Positions 17,604-26,615 of a DNA stretch of 32,637 bases are shown piece after piece. The stretch spans positions 1 through 32,637 of the forward strand of contig CALDZP010000059.1 in NCBI GenBank assembly GCA_937944105.1, written 5' to 3'. Below the pieces are notes generated by a model. The model was not told the origin of the DNA, made no database searches, and worked only from the letters and a program-made list of their open reading frames with translations. Numbering within the stretch: position 1 is the stretch's first letter; each line of letters begins with the position of its first letter. Origin of the DNA: an uncultured Ignavibacteria bacterium. GTDB taxonomy: Bacteria; Bacteroidota; Ignavibacteria; Ch128b. A program made the translations under genes and the position numbers.

Positions 17604-19132
17604 TGCCTATGAAAAACTATATACTCACCCTTACAATTTTTTTACCATTAATTGGAGCAGTTTTACTTTTATTTATTAATAATGAAAAGAAAAACCTGCT
17701 TCGATATTTTTCACTGATAATTTCAGTAATTACTTTTATTTTATCTCTTGGTTTATTCTTCGGATACCGAGATAATCAAGTCGGGTTCCAGTTTGTTACA
17801 AAATTTGAATGGATAAAATCTTTAAATATAAGTTATCACATTGGCATTGATGGTATATCATTGTTATTGATTTTGTTAACAACATTTCTCACTCCAATTA
17901 CGATTTTATCAACATGGGAAAGCATTCAAACTAAAGTAAAAGAATTTCTTTTTTTCTTTCTCGTTCTTGAAACAGGAATGATTGGTGTGTTTGCTTCTCT
18001 TGATTTATTCTTGTTTTATATATTCTGGGAAGCAATGCTAATTCCGATGTATTTTATTATTGGAATTTGGGGTGGTGAAAATCGAATTTATGCGGCTATC
18101 AAATTTTTCTTGTATACGATGTTTGGAAGTTTGTTAATGCTTGTTGCTATTATTGCACTTGGTGTATCTGCAATGAATCAACTTGGGTATTTTACAACAG
18201 ATTATACGGTCCTTAAAACTATTTCTTCAAATTTACTTTATTCGACTCAGCTTTTGATGTTTTTAGCATTCGCATTGAGTTTTGCTATTAAAGTCCCTGT
18301 TTTTCCTTTTCACACCTGGTTACCAGATGCACATGTTGAAGCACCAACTGCTGGTAGCGTAATCCTTGCTGGAGTTCTCCTTAAAATGGGGACTTATGGA
18401 TTACTAAGATTCTGTCTGACACTTTTTCCACAAATATCAATTGATCTGGCTCCTTATTTAAGTGTACTTGGAATAATAGGTATTATTTATGGTGCACTTG
18501 TTTCTATGGTGCAACCTGATATGAAAAAATTAATTGCTTATAGTTCTGTTAGTCATCTTGGTTTTGTTGTACTTGGAATTTTCGCAATGACAATTGAAAG
18601 CGCTCAAGGGGCTTTGATTCAAATGATAAATCATGGATTATCAACTGGGGCTTTATTCTTACTTGTAGGAATGATTTATGACAGAAGACACACAAGACTT
18701 ATATCAGAATTTGGTGGTATTGCAAAAGTAGTTCCAATTTACTCTACGATTCTTTTGATTGTCTCATTAAGTTCTATTGGACTACCAGGATTAAATGGTT
18801 TTATTGGTGAATTTTTAATTTTAATTGGTACATTTAAGTCATCAGTTTTAAATAGTTATTGGTATGCCGCATTTGCTGCAACAGGAGTAATCTTTGCGGC
18901 AGTATATTTATTGTGGATGTATCAGAGAGTAGTTTTTGGTAAACTCGAGAATCAGCATAATAAAGATTTGAAAGACTTAAATAGTAGGGAGATCGGGTTA
19001 TTATTACCAATTCTTTTACTTATTGTTTGGATTGGAATCTATCCATCAACTTTTTTGAACAAATCTGAATTATCAATTAAAAATATTTTGAAAGAAGTAA
19101 ATCCTACAAAAGTAGAGCTTATTAAAAAATAA
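17600..19132 (+). CDS. nuoM: NADH-quinone oxidoreductase subunit M
   Basis: A 510-residue antiporter-like complex I subunit of normal length. The key Glu144 (FYIFWEAMLIPMYFIIGIWGG) and Lys231 (FAIKVPVFPFHTWLPDAH) are conserved, and KKLIAYSSVSHLG marks the second half-channel. Starts at Met1, Met2 or Met4 are all possible; Met1 gives the ATGA overlap with nuoL. Unlike the classical order, the next gene is not nuoN but an ion antiporter. Confidence 0.96.
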   Translation: MMPMKNYILTLTIFLPLIGAVLLLFINNEKKNLLRYFSLIISVITFILSLGLFFGYRDNQVGFQFVTKFEWIKSLNISYHIGIDGISLLLILLTTFLTPITILSTWESIQTKVKEFLFFFLVLETGMIGVFASLDLFLFYIFWEAMLIPMYFIIGIWGGENRIYAAIKFFLYTMFGSLLMLVAIIALGVSAMNQLGYFTTDYTVLKTISSNLLYSTQLLMFLAFALSFAIKVPVFPFHTWLPDAHVEAPTAGSVILAGVLLKMGTYGLLRFCLTLFPQISIDLAPYLSVLGIIGIIYGALVSMVQPDMKKLIAYSSVSHLGFVVLGIFAMTIESAQGALIQMINHGLSTGALFLLVGMIYDRRHTRLISEFGGIAKVVPIYSTILLIVSLSSIGLPGLNGFIGEFLILIGTFKSSVLNSYWYAAFAATGVIFAAVYLLWMYQRVVFGKLENQHNKDLKDLNSREIGLLLPILLLIVWIGIYPSTFLNKSELSIKNILKEVNPTKVELIKK

Positions 19133-19145
19133 GGTAAGTTAATCA

Positions 19146-20582
19146 ATGAAAAATTTTCTTATAATATTATCAATCTTTGGTTTTATTATCTTTTATTATA
19201 ATTCGGTTAATGCAGAAACGATTGATAAAACTGAAGTAAAAATTTCAAAAATTGAAAAACATTCAGAGCACAATATATTTGAAAATCCTCCATCACCATA
19301 CATGGTGATACCATTTATAGTATTGCTTTTAATGATATCCACAGGTCCCCTTTTTTATAGACATTTTTGGGAACATAATTATCCAAAAATTTCAATTGCT
19401 TTAGGTTCAATTACAGTAATTTATTATCTATTCTTCTTTAATGATTCTTTAAGTTTACTTCACACATTGACAGAATATATTTCGTTTATTGCTCTTTTGA
19501 CTTCTCTTTTTGTTGCTTCAGGTGGAATTTTAATTCGAGTTGAGAAAAAATCAACACCATTTCTTAATGTTGTCATTTTATTAATAGGTGCGATAATATC
19601 CAACTTGATTGGAACGACAGGGGCTTCAATGCTTCTTATTAGACCATATATTAGAATAAATCGAGATAGAATTAAACCGTATCACATTATATTTTTTATT
19701 TTCATTGTTAGTAACATAGGCGGTGGTTTGACGCCAATTGGTGATCCACCGTTGTTTTTGGGTTTCCTTAAAGGTATTGAGTTTTTCTGGGTTATTCGTC
19801 ATGTATGGCATATTTGGCTTATCACAATATTTATTGTTCTTTCAATATTTTTTATTATCGATACTGTTAATTATAAGAAAACTAAACCAACAGATAAAGA
19901 ATATTCAGGGAAAATTGAAATAAAAGGAAAAAAGAATTTCTTATATCTTTTAATAATCATTATTTCAGTATTTATAGATCCTGCAGTATTAAACTGGGTT
20001 CCTTCTTTAGAACCATTACCTTTTGGTATTAGAGAAATAATAATGTTTAGTGTTGCTTTTATTTCATATAAGAAAGCCGATAAAGAAGCCTTGAAGGGGA
20101 ATGAATTTGATTTTGAACCAATCAAGGAAGTTGCATTTTTGTTCGTTGGAATTTTTGCTACGATGATACCTGCTTTGCAACTTGTTGCTTATGAAACAAG
20201 AATGTATGGAGCTAAATTAACCGCAGATATTTTTTATTGGGGGACTGGTATTCTTTCATCTTTACTTGATAATGCTCCAACATATCTTAATTTTTTAAGT
20301 GCTGCGATGGGCAAGTTTGGATTGAATATAGATAACTTTCAGCATGTAAAAGAATTTGAAACTCATGATCCTATTTATTTGATGGCTATCTCAGTTGGTG
20401 CAGTGTTCTTTGGTGCAATGACTTATATAGGTAATGGTCCTAATTTTATGGTGAAGTCAATTTCTGAAAGTTCAGGGATAAAGTTGCCTTCTTTCTTTGG
20501 TTATGTTGTAAAATATTCTGTTCCAATTTTGATTCCAGTTTTTACATTAATCTGGTATTTATTTTTTTATGGAAGAGGTTAA
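19146..20582 (+). CDS. NhaD/ArsB-type sodium:proton antiporter (ion-transporter superfamily)
   Basis: A 478-residue inner-membrane transporter with about 12 hydrophobic helices after a cleavable-looking N-terminus (1-23). The repeated half-sites of the IT superfamily are visible: NLIGTTGASMLLIRPYI (about 153-169), LTPIGDPPLFLG (195-206), LLDNAPTYLN (373-382) and YIGNGPNF (427-434). The GDPP and DNAP motifs occur in NhaD sodium:proton antiporters and related citrate/arsenite carriers; sodium:proton exchange is the usual annotation for this subgroup, but transport was not proven from sequence. It lies inside the nuo cluster between nuoM and nuoN, 13 bases after nuoM, so it should be made together with complex I. 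Confidence 0.82.
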   Translation: MKNFLIILSIFGFIIFYYNSVNAETIDKTEVKISKIEKHSEHNIFENPPSPYMVIPFIVLLLMISTGPLFYRHFWEHNYPKISIALGSITVIYYLFFFNDSLSLLHTLTEYISFIALLTSLFVASGGILIRVEKKSTPFLNVVILLIGAIISNLIGTTGASMLLIRPYIRINRDRIKPYHIIFFIFIVSNIGGGLTPIGDPPLFLGFLKGIEFFWVIRHVWHIWLITIFIVLSIFFIIDTVNYKKTKPTDKEYSGKIEIKGKKNFLYLLIIIISVFIDPAVLNWVPSLEPLPFGIREIIMFSVAFISYKKADKEALKGNEFDFEPIKEVAFLFVGIFATMIPALQLVAYETRMYGAKLTADIFYWGTGILSSLLDNAPTYLNFLSAAMGKFGLNIDNFQHVKEFETHDPIYLMAISVGAVFFGAMTYIGNGPNFMVKSISESSGIKLPSFFGYVVKYSVPILIPVFTLIWYLFFYGRG

Positions 20583-20585
20583 AAT

Positions 20586-20951
20586 ATGTCAAAGGTAAAA
20601 TTGGCACTTGAGCAAAAAAAGAATGGAATGTATTATAATAATAGAGTTATTCTTCCATTCAAATGTGAATTCCTTAAAATAATTTTCGAAAATAAAATTA
20701 TAACTGATTTTTCTTCAAATAATCATAATGTAGAAATTATCGAACATGATTATTTTACTGATATTTACTTTAAAAACTATAAGGATATTCAAAACGAATT
20801 TTCTAAGTATGAACCGATAAAACTAATTGTTTGCGAAAAGGATGAGAATATTTTTGACTTCAATAATCATATTAAGCTTTTACTTTATATAGAAGATGAA
20901 CATATGATTAAAATTGAAACACCAGACGAAAACCAAATTATTATTGATTGA
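20586..20951 (+). CDS. Small protein of unknown function inside the nuo cluster
   Basis: A 121-residue soluble protein I do not recognise. It has no signal peptide or membrane helix, is rich in Lys, Asn, Ile and Asp, and looks like alternating beta strands and helices (VILPFKCEFLKIIF, IIEHDYFTDIYF, IKLLLYIEDEHMIKIE). It starts three bases after the antiporter, with AGAGG at a good distance, and its stop overlaps the nuoN start region. Conserved packing suggests a real gene, perhaps an accessory of the antiporter or of complex I; this is inference from position only. Confidence 0.6.
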   Translation: MSKVKLALEQKKNGMYYNNRVILPFKCEFLKIIFENKIITDFSSNNHNVEIIEHDYFTDIYFKNYKDIQNEFSKYEPIKLIVCEKDENIFDFNNHIKLLLYIEDEHMIKIETPDENQIIID

Positions 20952-22381
20952 ATATGGAACAACAAACATTTTTAAATATTCTTCCAATCTTGATAGTATC
21001 CACTACTACTATTGCAACAATATTTGTAGAAGCCTTCTACAAAAGAAGCGATAATTTAATTTACTGGCTTTCTATTGTTTCTTTAATTTTAACTTTAATT
21101 TATTCTATTTTAACTATTAATGTACAGAACTTAAATTTTTCAAATACACTTCACAGTGGTGGTATTACAAATTTATTCTACTTTGTCCTTTCTTTAACAT
21201 CATTATTGGTAATAATTTCTGCACGAGATTATCTTTTAAGAGCAAAATACCATCATGGAGAATTTTACATTCTCATTTTTAGCTCTTTACTTGGAATGAT
21301 GTTAATGGCTTCTTCTCGTGATTTGATATTAACATTCCTTGGACTTGAATTAATGTCTTTGAGCTTTTATGTATTAGCAGGATACAATAGAAAAGTTTTG
21401 TTTAATAATGAAGCATCATTGAAATATTTTCTATTAGGCGCTTTTGCTTCTGGATTTCTACTCTATGGTATAGCATTAATTTATGGCTCTGCTCAAACAA
21501 CAAACATTCTATTGATTGTTAATGAGTTTAATAATTTGTTATTAAAACCTTTATTTGTACTCGGATTAGTACTGTTATTAATTGGTTTTTCATTTAAAGT
21601 TGCATCAGTTCCATTTCATATGTGGGTACCAGATGTATACGAAGGTAGCCCAACAGTTGTAAGTGCTTTAATGTCTACTGCTGGGAAAACAGCAGCTTTT
21701 GCAGCTCTAATTATTTCTTTTTATGGTTCAACTACTTCTCAGGTAAATTTTGAAATCGTTGCAAAAATAATATCATATCTTGCAATTGCATCAATGCTAA
21801 TAGGATCGATTACAGCAATTGCTCAAACAAATCTAAAGAGAATGTTAGCCTATTCAAGTATTGCACATGCTGGATATATGTTAATTGGAATAGCTTCAGC
21901 AAATAAACTTGGAATGAGTGGGGTGATTTTTTATCTAATTGTGTATTCATTTATGAATGTTGCTTCCTTTATTCTTATATCATTAATGGAAAATGATTTT
22001 GAAAAGAGAATTTCACTTAATGACTTTATTGGTTTAGCAAACACTCATCCATGGTATGCTGCAATAATGGCTTTGATGATGTTTGCACTTTCAGGTTTAC
22101 CACCATTTGGTGGATTTTTTGGAAAGTATTATGTATTTCTTGCAGCAATAAAAGCTGATTTAACTTATCTTGCAGTGATAGGTGTAATTTCAAGTGTTAT
22201 ATCAGCTTACTTTTATTTAAGAGTTGTTGTTTACATGTATTTTAGAACGAATGAAGAAAGAAAAGATATCTTTCATACTTCAGCTGATAATTTTGTTTTA
22301 GTTTTGTGTACTTTATTCGTGCTTCAATTAGGTATTACACCAAATTTAGTATTGGACTTAATAACACGATTCTTACCTTGA
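20948..22381 (+). CDS. nuoN: NADH-quinone oxidoreductase subunit N
   Basis: A 477-residue third antiporter-like subunit of complex I, normal in length. Glu134 (TFLGLELMSLSFYVLAGYN) and Lys217 (GFSFKVASVPFHMWVPDVYEG) are conserved, as are MLAYSSIAHAGYMLIG and SGLPPFGGFFGKYYVF. The frame can start at TTG 20948, overlapping the previous stop, or at ATG 20954, two codons later; the ATG is chemically more likely. With nuoJ, K, L and M this completes the membrane arm apart from nuoA and nuoH. Confidence 0.96.
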   Translation: MNMEQQTFLNILPILIVSTTTIATIFVEAFYKRSDNLIYWLSIVSLILTLIYSILTINVQNLNFSNTLHSGGITNLFYFVLSLTSLLVIISARDYLLRAKYHHGEFYILIFSSLLGMMLMASSRDLILTFLGLELMSLSFYVLAGYNRKVLFNNEASLKYFLLGAFASGFLLYGIALIYGSAQTTNILLIVNEFNNLLLKPLFVLGLVLLLIGFSFKVASVPFHMWVPDVYEGSPTVVSALMSTAGKTAAFAALIISFYGSTTSQVNFEIVAKIISYLAIASMLIGSITAIAQTNLKRMLAYSSIAHAGYMLIGIASANKLGMSGVIFYLIVYSFMNVASFILISLMENDFEKRISLNDFIGLANTHPWYAAIMALMMFALSGLPPFGGFFGKYYVFLAAIKADLTYLAVIGVISSVISAYFYLRVVVYMYFRTNEERKDIFHTSADNFVLVLCTLFVLQLGITPNLVLDLITRFLP

Positions 22382-22382
22382 T

Positions 22383-23969
22383 ATGATTAAAGTTACAACA
22401 TCAGCTGAAATAAAAAATCTTGATAAACTTGCTACAGATCTTTATAACATCCCGTCAATTATTTTAATGGAAAATGCAGCAATTGGAGTTATTGATTTTA
22501 TTTCTGAACTATCTAAGGAAAAAATCATTACTAATTTTTTGATTTTTTGTGGTCATGGTAATAATGGAGGCGACGGATTTGCAATTGCAAGACATTTGAC
22601 TAACAGGGGATTTAATGTTTGCACTGTTCTAATTGGAAATCCTGAAAAACTTACAAATGATGCAAAGATTAATTTTGATATACTAAACAAAATTTCAGAG
22701 AAAGAAGAAAATTTAAAAATCTTCATAAATCCCTCTAAACTTAACAAACTAAAAAATGTTTTTGATGAACCTTTTGATGTTATAATTGATGCTTTATTAG
22801 GAACTGGATTAAATACTGACATAAGAGAGCCTTTCCTATCTGCTATTAATTGGATGAATAATTATAAAGCAATAAAAATTGCAGTAGATATTCCTACCGG
22901 ACTTTCGAGTGATAATGGGAAAATTCTAGGGAAATCATTTATTGCTGATTATACCCTCACGATGGGTTTGCCCAAAGTTGGACTTTTTATTAACGATGGT
23001 CCAAGAGTTTCGGGTAAAATTCAAATAGTTGATATTAGTTATCCATCTTCCTTGAGTGGTTCAGAAAATATTAAAAGACAATTAGTTGAAGATATTGACA
23101 TTTATGAAAAGCTACCTCAAAGACCCTATGACGCTCATAAATATTCAGTAGGAAAGATTCTTGCAATTTGTGGTTCGGCTGGGTTAACTGGTGCGGCAAA
23201 AATGGCTTGTGAAGCTGCTTTAAAAACAGGTTGTGGAGGAGTTCTTTTAATTACATCTCAAAAGCTCTTAAATATTTACGCAAAATCTTTGAAAGAAGTG
23301 ATGACTTTCCCGTTAAAAAATAATTATGGGAATTATTTCGTTGAAAATGATTTTGATGAAATTATAGAAAAAATTCACTGGTCTGATGTTTTAATGATTG
23401 GGCCTGGAATAGGTCAAAATGAAGAAACTTTAAAGTTCATAAAAAAAATTCTATTAAATTTTCCTAAAAAGAAAAAGGTTATTGATGCAGATGGATTAAA
23501 TCTCCTGGCGAATTTCGTTAATGATAGAAAGTTGTCACTTGATAATGCAATACTGACACCACATTTAGGAGAGTTCTCGAGATTAACTCAAAGAAAAACT
23601 GATGAGATAAAAGAAAATATTTTCGAAATTGGATCTGAATTTGCAGTCAAATATAATGCTACTTTAGTTTTGAAAGGTTCACCGACTATTATTTTTAGCC
23701 CAGATGGGAATTCTTTTATTAATCCTACAGGCAATAGTGGGATGGCAACAGTTGGTATGGGTGATGTTTTAACTGGTATGATTAGTAGTTTTTACTCACA
23801 GGGTTTATCAGCCATTGATTCAGCGATTGTTGGTGTCTATTTGCATGGATTAGCAGGTGACATAGCATTAATGAAAAAAGGCAAATTGAGTTTAATTGCC
23901 AGTGATGTAATTAAATATATTCCTGATGCAATTAAATTAATTGAAAATCTCGATCTGGAACTTGAATAA
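22383..23969 (+). CDS. nnr: Bifunctional NAD(P)H-hydrate epimerase / ADP-dependent dehydratase
   Basis: A 528-residue fusion enzyme that repairs hydrated NADH and NADPH (NADHX, NADPHX), which form spontaneously and inhibit dehydrogenases. The N-terminal YjeF epimerase domain (1 to about 220) shows NIPSIILMENAA, the phosphate loop GHGNNGGDGFAIARHL (57-72) and VDIPTGLSSDNG. The C-terminal ribokinase-like dehydratase domain (about 240-520) has GPGIGQNEET, DADGLNLL, LTPHLGEFSRL and the catalytic GNSGMATVGMGDVLTG (about 447-462). It starts one base after nuoN, so repair of NADH is coupled genetically to the main NADH consumer. Confidence 0.95.
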   Translation: MIKVTTSAEIKNLDKLATDLYNIPSIILMENAAIGVIDFISELSKEKIITNFLIFCGHGNNGGDGFAIARHLTNRGFNVCTVLIGNPEKLTNDAKINFDILNKISEKEENLKIFINPSKLNKLKNVFDEPFDVIIDALLGTGLNTDIREPFLSAINWMNNYKAIKIAVDIPTGLSSDNGKILGKSFIADYTLTMGLPKVGLFINDGPRVSGKIQIVDISYPSSLSGSENIKRQLVEDIDIYEKLPQRPYDAHKYSVGKILAICGSAGLTGAAKMACEAALKTGCGGVLLITSQKLLNIYAKSLKEVMTFPLKNNYGNYFVENDFDEIIEKIHWSDVLMIGPGIGQNEETLKFIKKILLNFPKKKKVIDADGLNLLANFVNDRKLSLDNAILTPHLGEFSRLTQRKTDEIKENIFEIGSEFAVKYNATLVLKGSPTIIFSPDGNSFINPTGNSGMATVGMGDVLTGMISSFYSQGLSAIDSAIVGVYLHGLAGDIALMKKGKLSLIASDVIKYIPDAIKLIENLDLELE

Positions 23970-23994
23970 AAATTGTCAGTTAGAATAATAGAAA

Positions 23995-24026
23995 TTTGAT
24001 TTCAAATTAATGAAAATTTATTTTTG
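23995..24026 (+). promoter_or_regulatory. Bacteroidota-type promoter candidate for tonB
   Basis: TTTG (23995-23998), 20 bases, then TATTTTTG (24019-24026) matches TTTG-N19/21-TAnnTTTG. Transcription would start near 24031, just before the ribosome site AAAGGA (24038-24043) and the ATG at 24052. This suggests tonB is separate from the nuo-nnr unit. Confidence 0.5.
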
Positions 24027-24051
24027 GAATAAACTATAAAGGAAATTAAAG

Positions 24052-24711
24052 ATGCCTGTATACAAAACACCAAAAGCCGATTTAAGAAGAAAATATACTC
24101 GATATGTTGAAATAAGCCTGATAATTTCACTGGCTCTTTTGATCATCGCTTTCAAATTTTTCCCTAAAGTAGAAGCTGGAGAAAAACAAATTCAGGCTGC
24201 TCAAGAACTCGTTAATGTTGAGGATATTGTTAAAACTAAACAAGAGAATCGTCCTCCACCTCCTCCAAAACCACCAATTCCTATTGAATCACCTTCAGAT
24301 AATGTTCTCGAAGATGTAGAAATTGGAAGTACTGAGATTGATCTAACACAACAAATTGAGGCTCCACCTCCACCACCAAAAGAAGAAAAGAAAATTGTAG
24401 AAGAAGATATTCAATATTTTGAAGTTGTGGAAGAAATGCCTGAACCTATTGGTGGAATTGAAGCAATTCAGAAAAAAATTGTTTATCCAGAAATTGCTAA
24501 AAGAGCTGGAGTTGAAGGAAGGGTTTATATCCTTGCTTATGTTGATGAAAATGGTAATGTCACTAAAACTGAAGTGTTGAAAGGCATTGGTGCAGGTTGT
24601 GACGAAGCAGCAGAAAAAGCTGTAAGAGAAACAAAATTTAAACCTGGTAAACAAAGAGGAAAACCAGTTAGAGTTAAAGTGGCTGTCCCAATTATTTTCA
24701 AATTGAATTAG
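24052..24711 (+). CDS. tonB: TonB family energy transducer
   Basis: A 219-residue protein that passes inner-membrane proton-motive force to outer-membrane receptors. It has a short basic cytoplasmic start, one membrane helix (about 21-41, EISLIISLALLIIAFKFF), a proline-rich periplasmic span (PPPPPKPPIP near 68; PPPPPK near 105) and a C-terminal TonB domain from about 135 (PIGGIEAIQKKIVYPEIAKRAG, then GRVYILAYVDENGNV and KPVRVKVAVPIIF). Length is normal. No exbB, exbD or receptor gene is in the window, so its partners are encoded elsewhere. It is flanked by its own promoter candidate and terminator. Confidence 0.93.
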   Translation: MPVYKTPKADLRRKYTRYVEISLIISLALLIIAFKFFPKVEAGEKQIQAAQELVNVEDIVKTKQENRPPPPPKPPIPIESPSDNVLEDVEIGSTEIDLTQQIEAPPPPPKEEKKIVEEDIQYFEVVEEMPEPIGGIEAIQKKIVYPEIAKRAGVEGRVYILAYVDENGNVTKTEVLKGIGAGCDEAAEKAVRETKFKPGKQRGKPVRVKVAVPIIFKLN

Positions 24712-24732
24712 CAGGTTTGTAGTAAAACTTTG

Positions 24733-24759
24733 AAGCCTCAGTGATTCTGAGGCTTTTTT
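24733..24759 (+). terminator. Rho-independent terminator after tonB
   Basis: A 9-bp perfect stem (24733-24741 with 24747-24755) around TGATT, followed directly by a T tract, about 20 bases past the tonB stop. It also separates tonB from the convergent HIT gene; 24760-24914 shows nothing more. Confidence 0.93.
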
Positions 24760-24914
24760 ATTTTAAAGCCAGTAAATTACCATTTCAGTTCATTTTCTGA
24801 AAAAAATACTTAAATATTGTAACTTAAAAGTTTAAGGCTCAATTTGAAAGGTAACAAATAAATAACAAAGCTTATCTTGTTTTGAAAGTCATTGTTATAA
24901 AAAAATTTAAATCA

Positions 24915-25256
24915 TCAACCTGGAGGCCATGACATTACTCTGCCTCCAATGAGATGTAAATGAATATGGAAGACAGCCTGACCTGCATCTTTACCAGTAT
25001 TAAAAACAAGTCTATATCCAGAATTATTTAAACCAATTTTATTAGCATATTCTTTTGCTTGATAAATCAACTCTCCTAAGAGATTTATATCATCAAACTC
25101 GGCATTATCCAGCCGGTCGATGTGTTTTTTGGGAACAAACAAAATGTGATTAGGTGCTACCGGATTTATATCATTAAATCCTACAACATTATTGTTTTCA
25201 AAAACTATCTCAGAGTTTATCTCTTTATTTATAATTTTGCAGAAAATACATTCCAT
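24915..25256 (-). CDS. HIT family nucleotide hydrolase/transferase
   Basis: A 113-residue histidine-triad protein of standard HINT-branch size. The N-terminal Cys-x2-Cys (Cys3, Cys6 in ECIFCKI) likely binds zinc with later histidines, GFNDINPVAPNHILFVPKKH is the family core, and the catalytic triad is HIHLHLIGG (His97, His99, His101). Such enzymes hydrolyse AMP-linked molecules such as adenosine phosphoramidates. Its ATG directly abuts the stop of the response-regulator gene (TAGATG), so it is the last gene of that operon. The physiological substrate is unknown. Confidence 0.92.
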   Translation of the reverse strand: MECIFCKIINKEINSEIVFENNNVVGFNDINPVAPNHILFVPKKHIDRLDNAEFDDINLLGELIYQAKEYANKIGLNNSGYRLVFNTGKDAGQAVFHIHLHLIGGRVMSWPPG

Positions 25257-26615
25257 CTATTTATCCTCCTTTTCTATCCCATATTTTTTTATTTTGTTAT
25301 ATAAATGACTTCTTTGAATTCCAATTACTTCAGCGGTTTTGGAGATATTCCAGTTATATTGTTTAAGTTTTTTTATAATGAAAATTTTTTCCATCTGATC
25401 TTTAAATTCTTGAAAAGAATCGATTGAAAAATCAATTTCTGTTGGCGATGCAAGATAGGGGAATAGTTGTTCTTTAACATCACTAAGAGTATAAAGTGAT
25501 TTTGAATTCATTATTATAATTCTTTCAATAAAATTCCTGAGTTCTCTAACATTTCCTTTCCAGTCTAAATTCTTTAAATATTCAATTGCATCTTCGGAGA
25601 ATTTTTTTTCTGGAAATTTATTTTCTTCACAAACCTTTTTTGAAAAGTAATCAATTAAAAGTGGAATATCTTCTTTTCTGTCCCGCAACGGAGGAACATT
25701 TATAACAATTACACTTAAACGATGGAATAAGTCTTCTCTGAATTTTCCTTCAGCTATTTCTTTTAATAAATTTTTATTTGTTGCTGCAATTATTCGAACA
25801 TCTACTGGTATTTTATTCTTCCCTCCAACTCTTTCAATAGAACCTTCTTCAATTGATCTTAATACTTTTGCCTGTGCATTTAATGACATATCACCAATCT
25901 CATCTAGAAAGAGGGTTCCACCATTTGCTTGTTCAAATTTACCAATTCGAAGTGAAGTAGCTCCAGTAAAAGCTCCTTTTTCATGTCCGAAAAGCTCCGA
26001 TTCAATTAATTCGTTTGGAATTGCTGCACAATTGACTTCGATAAAAGGTTTATTCGCCCGATTACTAAATTTATAAATTGCTCTTGCTACAAGTTCTTTC
26101 CCTGTACCATTTTCCCCAGTGATAAGAACTCTTGAATTAGTCGGTGCAACTTTTTTAATGGTCTCTAATATGTTTTTTATACTTTCACTTTGACCTATAA
26201 TTTCATACTTACTTTCAACTTTTTCTTTTAATAATTTATTCTTCTGTAATAAGGCTGATTGTTGAACTGCATTTCTAACTGTTATAATAAGTTTATCTCT
26301 ATCGATTGGTTTTTCGATAAAATCGTACGCACCTTTCTTTGCAGCTTCAATTGCATTATCAAGACTTGCATGTGCAGAAATCATAATGACAGAAATAGTA
26401 TCATCAATCTCTTTAATTTTTGTAATTGCTTCCAGGCCATCCATCTCAGGCATTTTGATATCCAATAACACAGCATTAAATGAATTGTTTTTTAATTTAT
26501 TAAGACCATCGAAAGCATTATATGCAACTTCTACAAAATAATGCTCATATTCCAAGATCATTTTTACAGATTCACAAATATTCTGATCGTCGTCAATTAT
26601 TAATATTTTCTCCAT
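25257..26615 (-). CDS. NtrC-type sigma-54-dependent response regulator
   Basis: A 452-residue three-domain transcription activator. A receiver domain (1 to about 120) has the acidic pocket Asp8-Asp10, phospho-acceptor Asp52 and Lys102. A central AAA+ domain carries Walker A GENGTGKE (167-174) and GAFTGA (214-219), the loop that contacts sigma-54, plus GTLFLDEIGDM. The C-terminal Fis-type helix-turn-helix is NISKTAEVIGIQRSHLYNKI (about 423-442). When phosphorylated it should open sigma-54 promoters. No histidine kinase lies in the window, so its signal is unknown. The start overlaps the end of the upstream secreted-protein gene by 23 bases. Confidence 0.94.
   Translation of the reverse strand: MEKILIIDDDQNICESVKMILEYEHYFVEVAYNAFDGLNKLKNNSFNAVLLDIKMPEMDGLEAITKIKEIDDTISVIMISAHASLDNAIEAAKKGAYDFIEKPIDRDKLIITVRNAVQQSALLQKNKLLKEKVESKYEIIGQSESIKNILETIKKVAPTNSRVLITGENGTGKELVARAIYKFSNRANKPFIEVNCAAIPNELIESELFGHEKGAFTGATSLRIGKFEQANGGTLFLDEIGDMSLNAQAKVLRSIEEGSIERVGGKNKIPVDVRIIAATNKNLLKEIAEGKFREDLFHRLSVIVINVPPLRDRKEDIPLLIDYFSKKVCEENKFPEKKFSEDAIEYLKNLDWKGNVRELRNFIERIIIMNSKSLYTLSDVKEQLFPYLASPTEIDFSIDSFQEFKDQMEKIFIIKKLKQYNWNISKTAEVIGIQRSHLYNKIKKYGIEKEDK

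Noticed and set aside
24343-24654. 103-codon minus-strand open frame inside tonB
   Set aside because: Phe/Asn/Trp-rich antisense of the proline-rich and TonB domains; no ribosome site.
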